A DNA stretch of 64,000 bases from UTCHB3 sp964625575 (GTDB taxonomy: Bacteria; Bacteroidota; Ignavibacteria; Ignavibacteriales; Ignavibacteriaceae), in the NCBI GenBank assembly GCA_964625575.1, contig CAZVBQ010000001.1, positions 1-64,000 on the forward strand, in the 5' to 3' direction. Position numbers and translations under genes: made by a program. The notes below the pieces were generated by a model, which saw only the letters and a list, made by a program, of their open reading frames with translations, searched no databases and was not told the DNA's origin. Below, piece by piece: positions 53,245 to 59,879 of the stretch. Positions within the stretch are counted from its first letter, which is position 1. Every line of letters begins with the position of its first letter.

Positions 53245-53962
53245 CAGTTACAAAAAGATCTCCCTGATCTATAACGATCTTGTCAGACACGTTGACTACA
53301 CGGGGTGGGCGAGATACATCGTCAAACTCATCAAGCTCTACAAAATTAAAACCGCCAGGGTTCTTGAACTCGCCTCTGGTACAGGACGATTGTTTCCACA
53401 TTTGAAAATCAGTCCACCGAATGGTATTCTCACTGATATTTCGTACAATATGCTCGATCAGGCATCTTCCGCGTATCCTAAAGTTTGCTGCGATATGACC
53501 GAACTGCCATTCAAGGGCGATTTTGATCTGATAATATCATGTTTTGACAGTGTGAATCACCTCCCGGATCTGACAAAACTGGGAGCCAATTTCAGAGAGG
53601 TTTCAAGAGTGCTCAGTACAGGGGGATATTTCCTTTTTGATATTGTGACAGAGGAAAACTCAAAAGCTTATCTCTCCACATACAGTAAAACAAGATCATC
53701 CGGAAACCTGAAGTATAGTCAGGCATCAGCTTATGATGAGTCGACACGTATCCATTTCAACAGATTTATGATCACTGAAGCAGGGAACCCCGCCACTTCT
53801 GAAGAGAATCGTGAGTACATCTACACTGAAGATGAGATAGAGATGACTCTTTCTTCTTCCGGTTTGGAAGTGGTCGCCAAGTATGATTCATTCAGTTACG
53901 ACGCGGTGACTGAGAGTACTTACCGGATCCAGTATATTACAAGGAAAAAGAATGGTTCTTAA
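53234..53962 (+). CDS. Class I SAM-dependent methyltransferase
   Basis: 242 residues with a Rossmann methyltransferase core: RVLELASGTGRLFPHL (motif I), FDLIISCFDSVNHL (motif IV) and FREVSRVLSTGGYFLFDIV. The substrate cannot be told; the region resembles the YodH/UbiE-like group. An in-frame TTG at 53192 is possible, but ATG 53234 gives the usual N-terminus (NDSYKKISLIYNDLV). It overlaps pdxA and ftsE by 11 bases on each side. Confidence 0.85.
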   Translation: MGNDSYKKISLIYNDLVRHVDYTGWARYIVKLIKLYKIKTARVLELASGTGRLFPHLKISPPNGILTDISYNMLDQASSAYPKVCCDMTELPFKGDFDLIISCFDSVNHLPDLTKLGANFREVSRVLSTGGYFLFDIVTEENSKAYLSTYSKTRSSGNLKYSQASAYDESTRIHFNRFMITEAGNPATSEENREYIYTEDEIEMTLSSSGLEVVAKYDSFSYDAVTESTYRIQYITRKKNGS

Positions 53963-54617
53963 GTTTAATTCAGTTGATTTTTCTTATCCCTCTCATAAGG
54001 TACTGGATAATTGTAATTTTGAGATCGGTCAGAACGAATTTGTGTATCTGGTAGGGAAAAGTGGCTGCGGAAAGTCAACCCTTTTACAATTGTGTTATTT
54101 CAATCTTGTCCCGGGTACCGGGGAAGTGGTGGTTGCCGGTTATTCATCTTCAAACAGTAACGCGAAAACAATTTCCGCTTTACGTCAGAAGCTTGGGATA
54201 GTATTCCAGGATTTCAAACTCCTTAGTGACCGGACTGTTTATCAAAACCTGGCCTACATTCTGGAAATTAATAACCATCCCTCTGGCAAGATAAGGAACA
54301 GGGTTGAGTCGGTTCTGAAAGAACTCGGAATACTTCACCTTAAAAATGCTTATCCCGGTACACTCTCCGGTGGTGAGCAGCAACGCACCGCGATCGGCAG
54401 GGCAATAGTTAACGAGCCGTTGCTTGTAATAGCGGATGAGCCCACCGGTAATCTGGATCCACAGACTTCGGAAGAGATAATTTCAATTTTCAGAGAGATC
54501 AATCTGAAGGGAACTGCTGTCTTGCTGGCGACACACAATTATGATCTTATTGATCCGGCCGGTAAAATCTTGCGTTTGGAAAATGGGAAAGTGAGTCAGG
54601 TAAGAATAAAAACATAA
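53952..54617 (+). CDS. ftsE: FtsE-like cell-division ABC ATPase
   Basis: 221-residue ABC ATPase with Walker A GKSGCGKS (35-42), Q-loop VFQDFKLL, signature LSGGEQQR and Walker B LLVIADEPTGNLDP, all in the FtsE/LolD group. VFQDFKLLSDRTVYQNLAYIL matches FtsE closely. FtsE normally pairs with the membrane protein FtsX, regulating septal peptidoglycan hydrolases. No ftsX is next to it; the following gene, adk, is on the other strand. Confidence 0.85.
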   Translation: MVLKFNSVDFSYPSHKVLDNCNFEIGQNEFVYLVGKSGCGKSTLLQLCYFNLVPGTGEVVVAGYSSSNSNAKTISALRQKLGIVFQDFKLLSDRTVYQNLAYILEINNHPSGKIRNRVESVLKELGILHLKNAYPGTLSGGEQQRTAIGRAIVNEPLLVIADEPTGNLDPQTSEEIISIFREINLKGTAVLLATHNYDLIDPAGKILRLENGKVSQVRIKT

Positions 54618-54645
54618 AAAAAGGCTGTCCATTTTAGACAGCCTG
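54617..54645 (-). terminator. Rho-independent terminator of adk
   Basis: On the minus strand AGGCTGTC pairs with GACAGCCT (54638-54645 and 54623-54630) across 7 bases, followed by a T-run that overlaps the ftsE stop codon. Confidence 0.8.
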
Positions 54646-54652
54646 AAGAAAA

Positions 54653-55321
54653 CTATAACACTCCTGCTTTTGTCTTAAGCCCTTCAACTATCTCAACTAT
54701 CTGCTGAGAAACTTCATTAATAGGCCTTAAACCGTTGATCCTGTGGAGCGCGGCGGTTCCTACATAGTAATTTACCACCGGAAGTGTCGTGTCACGGAAA
54801 ATTTTAAGCCTTTTCCGAATTACGGATTCATCATCATCCGGACGTTGATAGAATGAGTATGAGGCACCACAAGTGGGACAATTAATCAGATCGGCAATCT
54901 CATTATTGCTGAAAATGTTGTTACAAACCTTGCAGGCGCGTCTTTTGGCAAGACGATTCACTAATTCTTCTTCATCCACTTCAAAGACAAGAATTGCACC
55001 ATTATCATACTTGAGTTCCGCGAGCAATTTCTCCAAGGCCGCGGCCTGGGAAACAGTTCGGGGGAAGCCATCAAGAATAAAGCCATCGCGCAATTGTGGC
55101 TCGGAAAGTTTCTCTTTGATGATAGCGATCATGATATCATCAGGGAGAAGCTGTCCGCTGGACATGATCTCTTGCGCCTTCAAACCGAGGGGGGTCCCTT
55201 TCTTTACAGATTCACGCAACATGTCACCGGTTGAGATATGTTCAAAACCGTAACGCTGGCTTATGATCTTGGCTTGAGTCCCTTTCCCGGCTCCCGGGGC
55301 ACCGAATAAAATTAAATACAT
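54653..55321 (-). CDS. adk: Adenylate kinase
   Basis: 222 residues, ATP + AMP to 2 ADP. P-loop GAPGAGKGT (7-15), FEHISTGDMLRE, GFPRTVSQA, and a LID domain with four Cys (CKVCNNIF...CPTCG) that would bind zinc. Length fits the long-LID bacterial type. Likely promoter about 47 bases upstream. Confidence 0.96.
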   Translation of the reverse strand: MYLILFGAPGAGKGTQAKIISQRYGFEHISTGDMLRESVKKGTPLGLKAQEIMSSGQLLPDDIMIAIIKEKLSEPQLRDGFILDGFPRTVSQAAALEKLLAELKYDNGAILVFEVDEEELVNRLAKRRACKVCNNIFSNNEIADLINCPTCGASYSFYQRPDDDESVIRKRLKIFRDTTLPVVNYYVGTAALHRINGLRPINEVSQQIVEIVEGLKTKAGVL

Positions 55322-55367
55322 GATCTTCCTTGTTGTATCTCTGTCAAAAGACTGAAAATATTGTCAG

Positions 55368-55398
55368 CAAAACTAACAAAATAAAATCAATTCCTTAA
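55368..55398 (-). promoter_or_regulatory. Promoter candidate for adk
   Basis: TAGTTTTG (minus strand, 55368-55375) is a full match to TAnnTTTG; TTA lies 20 bases upstream (55396-55398), two of three matches to TTG. Confidence 0.4.
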
Positions 55399-55848
55399 CT
55401 TTCCAAAAAAAGTGCGGAGAAGAAATGTACTTTCACTCTCCATCAGTCCGGAAAACACCTCGAGGGTATGATTAAATTTCCCATCTTCCGCGTGATTGCA
55501 AACGGAACCGCAGCAGCCGTACTTTGGATCAAACGCGGCGAAAATTAACCGGTTGATTCTTGAATGCAATATCGCGCCGGTGCACATTAAACAAGGTTCA
55601 AGCGTGCAATAGATGGTGCACTCTTCAAGTCTTGATGCTCCGAGGTGATTGGCAGCCGCGGTGATGGCGATCATCTCCGCGTGTGCAGTGGGATCATTCA
55701 ACCGCAGGTTTTGGTTGTAACCACGGCCAATGATCTTGTCTTCATGAACGATTACGCAACCTACGGGTACTTCATCTTCATCGAAGGCCTGTTGAGCTTC
55801 CTGAAGCGCCGCGTACATGAATCTGTAGTCATTTTCGGAGAAGATCAT
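55387..55848 (-). CDS. tadA: tRNA-specific adenosine deaminase
   Basis: 153 residues. It converts A34 to inosine in tRNA-Arg(ACG), the known bacterial target. The zinc/catalytic motif is H56-A-E58 and PCxxC with C86 and C89 (EPCLMCTGAI). The likely tRNA substrate gene lies about 115 bases upstream on the same strand. Confidence 0.93.
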   Translation of the reverse strand: MIFSENDYRFMYAALQEAQQAFDEDEVPVGCVIVHEDKIIGRGYNQNLRLNDPTAHAEMIAITAAANHLGASRLEECTIYCTLEPCLMCTGAILHSRINRLIFAAFDPKYGCCGSVCNHAEDGKFNHTLEVFSGLMESESTFLLRTFFGKLRN

Positions 55849-55884
55849 CGGATTTTAAATTTTTGAAAAGTTGGAAACCAAGCT

Positions 55885-55915
55885 CAAATTTACGAATAAA
55901 AAATGATCGTGTGAA
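55885..55915 (-). promoter_or_regulatory. Promoter candidate for tadA
   Basis: TAAATTTG (minus strand, 55885-55892) is a full -7 match; TTC lies 20 bases upstream (55913-55915), two of three matches to TTG. The leader would be about 30 bases. Confidence 0.4.
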
Positions 55916-55920
55916 GTTTA

Positions 55921-55958
55921 AAAATAAAAAAGTCCGGAAGCGGAGAGCCAACGGACTT
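55921..55958 (-). terminator. Terminator of tRNA-Arg
   Basis: AAGTCCG (55930-55936) pairs with CGGACTT (55952-55958), and on the minus strand a T-rich run (TTTTTATTTT) follows. It separates the tRNA transcript from tadA. Confidence 0.75.
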
Positions 55959-55964
55959 GAATCG

Positions 55965-56038
55965 TACACCCGGAAGGAGTCGAACCCTCAACCTTTTGAT
56001 CCGTAGTCAAACGCTCTATCCAATTGAGCTACGGGTGC
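55965..56038 (-). tRNA. tRNA-Arg (ACG)
   Basis: On the minus strand the acceptor strand GCACCCG starts at 56038 and pairs with CGGGTGT (a G-U at pair 1-72). D-arm GCTC...GAGC, anticodon stem TTTGA/TCAAA around CTACGGA, and T-arm GAGGG...CCTTC are complete. The anticodon is ACG, read as ICG after deamination. CCA is not encoded. Tight promoter and terminator lie on either side. Confidence 0.96.
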
Positions 56039-56061
56039 ATAAATTTTCATATTTAGACTAC

Positions 56062-56092
56062 AAATCTAACATTTGTAGAGTAAACTGACAAA
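56062..56092 (-). promoter_or_regulatory. Bacteroidetes-type promoter for tRNA-Arg
   Basis: On the minus strand TTG (56090-56092), 20 bases, TAGATTTG (56062-56069): a full consensus match. The tRNA starts 24 bases downstream. Confidence 0.6.
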
Positions 56093-56094
56093 TG

Positions 56095-56847
56095 TTATTT
56101 TTTATTGCGGTAATAAACCGAATAAATTCCTATCAGGTTAAGAAATGGCTCATGTTGAAACGGGATCTGCAAATGTGGCATCAACTGTGGGGCATAACCA
56201 CCGGTCACGAAAATTTTAATATCCTCCGCGATGTTCGTAAAATGGGCATACACCCTCTCAACGAGTCCGATTGTAGAGTTCAGGATACCTGAACGAATAG
56301 CGTTTTCGGTTGAATTACCAAGAAAACTGCCTGTATTGAAGTGATCTATCAAGGGTAGTTTTGCAGTATACTGATTCAGAGCCGAGTTCATAATCTTAAG
56401 ACCCGGAGCTATCATTCCTCCCGTAAAGAGGGAAGGTTTGCCCGTCTGAAGAACATTAACAGTGGTGGCGGTACCAAAATCAAATGTTATAACGTAGTCG
56501 TGATCATGAAGCATGTTGTCTATCTCGAGCAGATGCTTCGCTCCGGCGATGGAACTTAATCTGTCAAGCCCAAGTGTGGTAACCGGAGAATAGGAGATGT
56601 TAAAGCCAAAATCAAGCGAGTGGTCAATTAGATAAAAAGATGTATTCGGCTGATTTCTGAGTATGCCTTCAAGCAAAGAAGTTTGTTTGGGTACAACAGA
56701 AGAAACAACCACATCTATCTGACTGCCATAAATAAGGGGCTTTATATCAAGCGGGTCTTCGATCACCAAGGTTCTGATGAGCTCAGAATTGTAGAACTCA
56801 CCGGTTTTGATCTTTGAATTGCCGATATCGACAGTAATTACTTTCAT
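56095..56847 (-). CDS. coaX: Type III pantothenate kinase
   Basis: First step of CoA synthesis, 250 residues, ASKHA fold: DIGNSKIKTG, GLDRLSSIAGA and DFGTATTVNV are the nucleotide/pantothenate-binding blocks. It overlaps birA by 4 bases. Confidence 0.94.
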   Translation of the reverse strand: MKVITVDIGNSKIKTGEFYNSELIRTLVIEDPLDIKPLIYGSQIDVVVSSVVPKQTSLLEGILRNQPNTSFYLIDHSLDFGFNISYSPVTTLGLDRLSSIAGAKHLLEIDNMLHDHDYVITFDFGTATTVNVLQTGKPSLFTGGMIAPGLKIMNSALNQYTAKLPLIDHFNTGSFLGNSTENAIRSGILNSTIGLVERVYAHFTNIAEDIKIFVTGGYAPQLMPHLQIPFQHEPFLNLIGIYSVYYRNKK

Positions 56848-57620
56848 ATCGCGGAAACATCCCCGAATGAGATGACATGCCTGTCTTCCATGTTGTCGAT
56901 TAAAACGAGGTGACCTTCTGATGTGACATCATCAAAAGTGCCTATATATTCATGATCGCCGGCTTTAACTGTAATCTTGTCGCCGATCATTTTGCAGAAC
57001 TGTTTCCAGTCAGAAATCACTTGATCAGGATTGTTCTCAAGTTTGGTCAGCGTGAATTCGAAATTATTCAAAATTTCAGCGAGAAGTTTTTCTCTGGAAA
57101 CATATTGTTTCAGTTCGATCCTCAACGAGGTCGGCTCAATGATGTAGTGTTGAGCGAAATTGTGCTGATTCACGTTCATACCTATTCCCACAGCAACCCT
57201 TGATATCCGTGAGCCTTGTGAAACAGATTCACAAAGGATACCTGCTATCTTTTTAGTGCCGATCAGTACATCGTTGGGCCATTTCAGGTTTGTTTTTACC
57301 ATGTGAAGATTTTCTATGGATCTTGCCACGGCAAGAGAAGCCACAAAGTTAAGCAACTGCGGGTGGGGGATTTTTCTATACGAAAGATCAAGCAATATGG
57401 TGAATGTAAGATTCTGTTCCTTGCTTGAAACCCATTGGCGGTCAAGCCGGCCCCTGCCCGCGGTTTGAAATTCTGCGAATACCACACTTCCGTCCGTTTT
57501 AATGCCGTTGGATGGGTCAAGAGCGTACCGGTTGGTGGAGTCAACTTCTTCAAGGAACGTAAAATTGCGACCGATCAGCTCGGTTTCCAGTTTAATATCA
57601 AATTCTTCAATCGAAAGCAT
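56844..57620 (-). CDS. birA: Biotin-[acetyl-CoA carboxylase] ligase
   Basis: 258 residues. TAGRGRLDRQW and LKWPNDVLIGTKKIAGILCE are the biotinyl-AMP motif and active-site Lys. There is no N-terminal helix-turn-helix, so it is the monofunctional type that does not repress transcription. Divergent from dnaK. Confidence 0.93.
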   Translation of the reverse strand: MLSIEEFDIKLETELIGRNFTFLEEVDSTNRYALDPSNGIKTDGSVVFAEFQTAGRGRLDRQWVSSKEQNLTFTILLDLSYRKIPHPQLLNFVASLAVARSIENLHMVKTNLKWPNDVLIGTKKIAGILCESVSQGSRISRVAVGIGMNVNQHNFAQHYIIEPTSLRIELKQYVSREKLLAEILNNFEFTLTKLENNPDQVISDWKQFCKMIGDKITVKAGDHEYIGTFDDVTSEGHLVLIDNMEDRHVISFGDVSAI

Positions 57621-57644
57621 AAATTCTCTTCATGTCATGTGCTA

Positions 57645-57694
57645 TGTCAAAATGACACGCAGGTTGACAAATAATATCAGGTTTAAGTTAAAAT
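57645..57694 (+). promoter_or_regulatory. Putative operator and promoter of dnaK
   Basis: An inverted repeat TGTCA-AAA-TGACA (57645-57657) lies just upstream of TTGACA (57664-57669), which is followed after 19 bases by TAAAAT (57689-57694). The gap is long for sigma70, and the window's usual TAnnTTTG is not found here. No CIRCE element was seen. Confidence 0.35.
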
Positions 57695-57798
57695 ATTCCT
57701 TTTATTGCCCAAAAACATTATGGTATGGTTTTTGCTGCTATTTAACCAGTTTAGAAAAAAACAGATTTGAAAAACAATTTACGAAAAGGAGAGCAGAA

Positions 57799-59709
57799 AT
57801 GGGAAAGATCATAGGAATAGATCTTGGTACCACCAACTCATGCGTATCGGTTATGGAAGGTAATGAGCCCGTTGTTATACCAAACGCGGAAGGTACACGT
57901 ACCACACCATCAGTAGTGGCATTTTCAAAAACAGGTGATCGCCTTGTCGGTCAGGCCGCCAAAAGGCAAGCGATAACCAACCCCAAGAAAACCATATTCT
58001 CGATCAAGAGATTCATGGGCAGGAGAGTTGATGAAGTAGTTGACGAGACTCACAAAGTGCCCTACGCGGTTGTAGCTGGTGAAGATAGAACCGCGAGAGT
58101 GGATATTGACAGTAAACTTTATTCACCGCAAGAGATCAGCGCGATGATTCTTCAGAAAATGAAGAAGACAGCCGAAGATTACCTCGGTCAGGAAGTGACA
58201 GAGGCTGTAATTACAGTACCTGCATATTTTAACGATGCTCAGCGGCAGGCAACAAAAGACGCTGGTGAGATTGCCGGACTAAAAGTTCGCAGGATCATCA
58301 ATGAACCAACCGCGGCAGCACTTGCTTACGGACTTGATAAAAAAGGTAAAGAAGAAACAGTCGCAGTGTACGATCTCGGTGGTGGTACATTTGATATTTC
58401 GATCCTTACGATCGGTGATGGCGTGTTCGAAGTTAAATCAACCAACGGTGACACCCACCTTGGTGGTGACGATTTCGATCAGAGACTGATCGATTTCCTC
58501 GCTGACGAGTTCAAAAAAGAAGAAGGAATCGATCTTAGAAGTGATGCCATGGCTCTTCAGAGGCTTAAGGAAGCTGCCGAGAAAGCAAAGATCGAACTTT
58601 CATCATCGCTTTCTACTGACGTTAACCTTCCGTTCATCACTGCCACACAGGATGGACCGAAACACCTGGTACAGACAATCTCCAGAGCAAAGTTCGAGAG
58701 TCTTGTCGGTGACCTGATCGAGCGCACAAGAATCCCGTGCGAACAAGCGATCAAAGATGCCGGCGTTTCAAAAAGCGAAATAAACGAGGTGATACTCGTC
58801 GGTGGTTCCACCAGAGTGCCGGCAGTTCAAGAACTCGTAAAGCAGCTATTCGGTAAAGAACCACACAAGGGCGTTAACCCAGACGAAGTGGTTGCGGTTG
58901 GTGCCTCAATCCAGGGTGGTGTATTGAGCGGTGACGTTAAAGATGTATTGCTTCTTGATGTTACACCCCTTTCGCTCGGTATTGAGACCCTTGGTGGTGT
59001 AATGACCACGATGATCCAGGCAAACACGACAATTCCGACCAAAAAGACGGAGATATTCTCGACTGCTGCCGACAACCAGCCCTCAGTTACCATTCATGTT
59101 CTTCAGGGTGAGCGCCCAATGGCGAGCGATAACCGGTCACTCGGTAAATTTGACCTTGATGGCATTCCACCTGCCCCGCGTGGTGTACCACAGATCGAAG
59201 TCAGCTTTGACATCGACGCAAATGGTATTCTTCATGTGTCGGCAAAAGACAAGAACACCGGCAAGGAACAGTCAATAAAGATCACCGGATCGGGTGGACT
59301 TAGTCAGGATGAGATCGAAAAGATGAAGCGCAATGCTCAGGAGCATGCCGCCGAGGATAAGAAGAAGAGGGAATTGGTGGAATCCAAAAACACTGCCGAG
59401 AACCTCGTATTCCAGGCTAAGAAGATGATGGATGAGAACAAAGAGAAGATCACTCCCGAACTGAAGAGCAAGATGGATGCTGAGATATCAAAGGTTGAAG
59501 ATGCTGTAAAGACTGAGAATGTTGATCAGATCAAATCGGCTATCGACCAGTTCCAGAAATCCCTTCAGGCGTTATACCAGAACATGGCTCCTCAGCAGGG
59601 TGCCGCCGACCCCGGAATGGGCGCTAACTTCAACCAGGGAACCCCCGGTGGACAGGAGAACGCGCAAAAAGAAAAGAATGTTGAGGATGCCGACTTCAAA
59701 GAAGTATAA
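57799..59709 (+). CDS. dnaK: Chaperone DnaK (Hsp70)
   Basis: 636 residues from ATG 57799, which has AGGAG 8 bases upstream and gives the standard MGKIIGIDLGTTNS start. The frame stays open upstream to 57502, but that part is antisense to birA. ATPase blocks GIDLGTTNS, VYDLGGGTFD and GGSTRVP, the substrate-binding domain (LLLDVTPLSLGIETLGG), and a Gly/Gln-rich tail are complete. grpE and dnaJ are not next to it. Confidence 0.98.
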   Translation: MGKIIGIDLGTTNSCVSVMEGNEPVVIPNAEGTRTTPSVVAFSKTGDRLVGQAAKRQAITNPKKTIFSIKRFMGRRVDEVVDETHKVPYAVVAGEDRTARVDIDSKLYSPQEISAMILQKMKKTAEDYLGQEVTEAVITVPAYFNDAQRQATKDAGEIAGLKVRRIINEPTAAALAYGLDKKGKEETVAVYDLGGGTFDISILTIGDGVFEVKSTNGDTHLGGDDFDQRLIDFLADEFKKEEGIDLRSDAMALQRLKEAAEKAKIELSSSLSTDVNLPFITATQDGPKHLVQTISRAKFESLVGDLIERTRIPCEQAIKDAGVSKSEINEVILVGGSTRVPAVQELVKQLFGKEPHKGVNPDEVVAVGASIQGGVLSGDVKDVLLLDVTPLSLGIETLGGVMTTMIQANTTIPTKKTEIFSTAADNQPSVTIHVLQGERPMASDNRSLGKFDLDGIPPAPRGVPQIEVSFDIDANGILHVSAKDKNTGKEQSIKITGSGGLSQDEIEKMKRNAQEHAAEDKKKRELVESKNTAENLVFQAKKMMDENKEKITPELKSKMDAEISKVEDAVKTENVDQIKSAIDQFQKSLQALYQNMAPQQGAADPGMGANFNQGTPGGQENAQKEKNVEDADFKEV

Positions 59710-59754
59710 CCCTGTTGTACTTTAGTCATAACATCTTTTAGAACATAGAGTTAT

Positions 59755-59784
59755 AAGGCCACCGGAAACGGTGGCCTTCTTTTT
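59755..59784 (+). terminator. Rho-independent terminator of dnaK
   Basis: AAGGCCACCG (59755-59764) pairs with CGGTGGCCTT (59769-59778) across a GAAA tetraloop, then CTTTTT. Confidence 0.92.
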
Positions 59785-59823
59785 GATTGTGTGGTAACCC
59801 GGCGTTGCGGTAAAAGATTTCAC

Positions 59824-59854
59824 CTGTCCTGAAGTAAAATTTTTCGTATATTTG
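59824..59854 (+). promoter_or_regulatory. Promoter candidate for the helicase gene
   Basis: TATATTTG (59847-59854) is a full -7 match, with CTG 20 bases upstream (59824-59826), two of three to TTG. Leader about 20 bases to ATG 59880. Confidence 0.45.
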
Positions 59855-59879
59855 TGATTCAAAAAATCGAAAAGGTGGT

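Noticed and set aside
57502..57798. Upstream extension of dnaK
   Set aside because: Antisense to birA and a non-coding gap; DnaK begins at MGKIIG with a good ribosome site.
57621..57798. CIRCE element before dnaK
   Set aside because: No TTAGCACTC-N9-GAGTGCTAA or close variant found.
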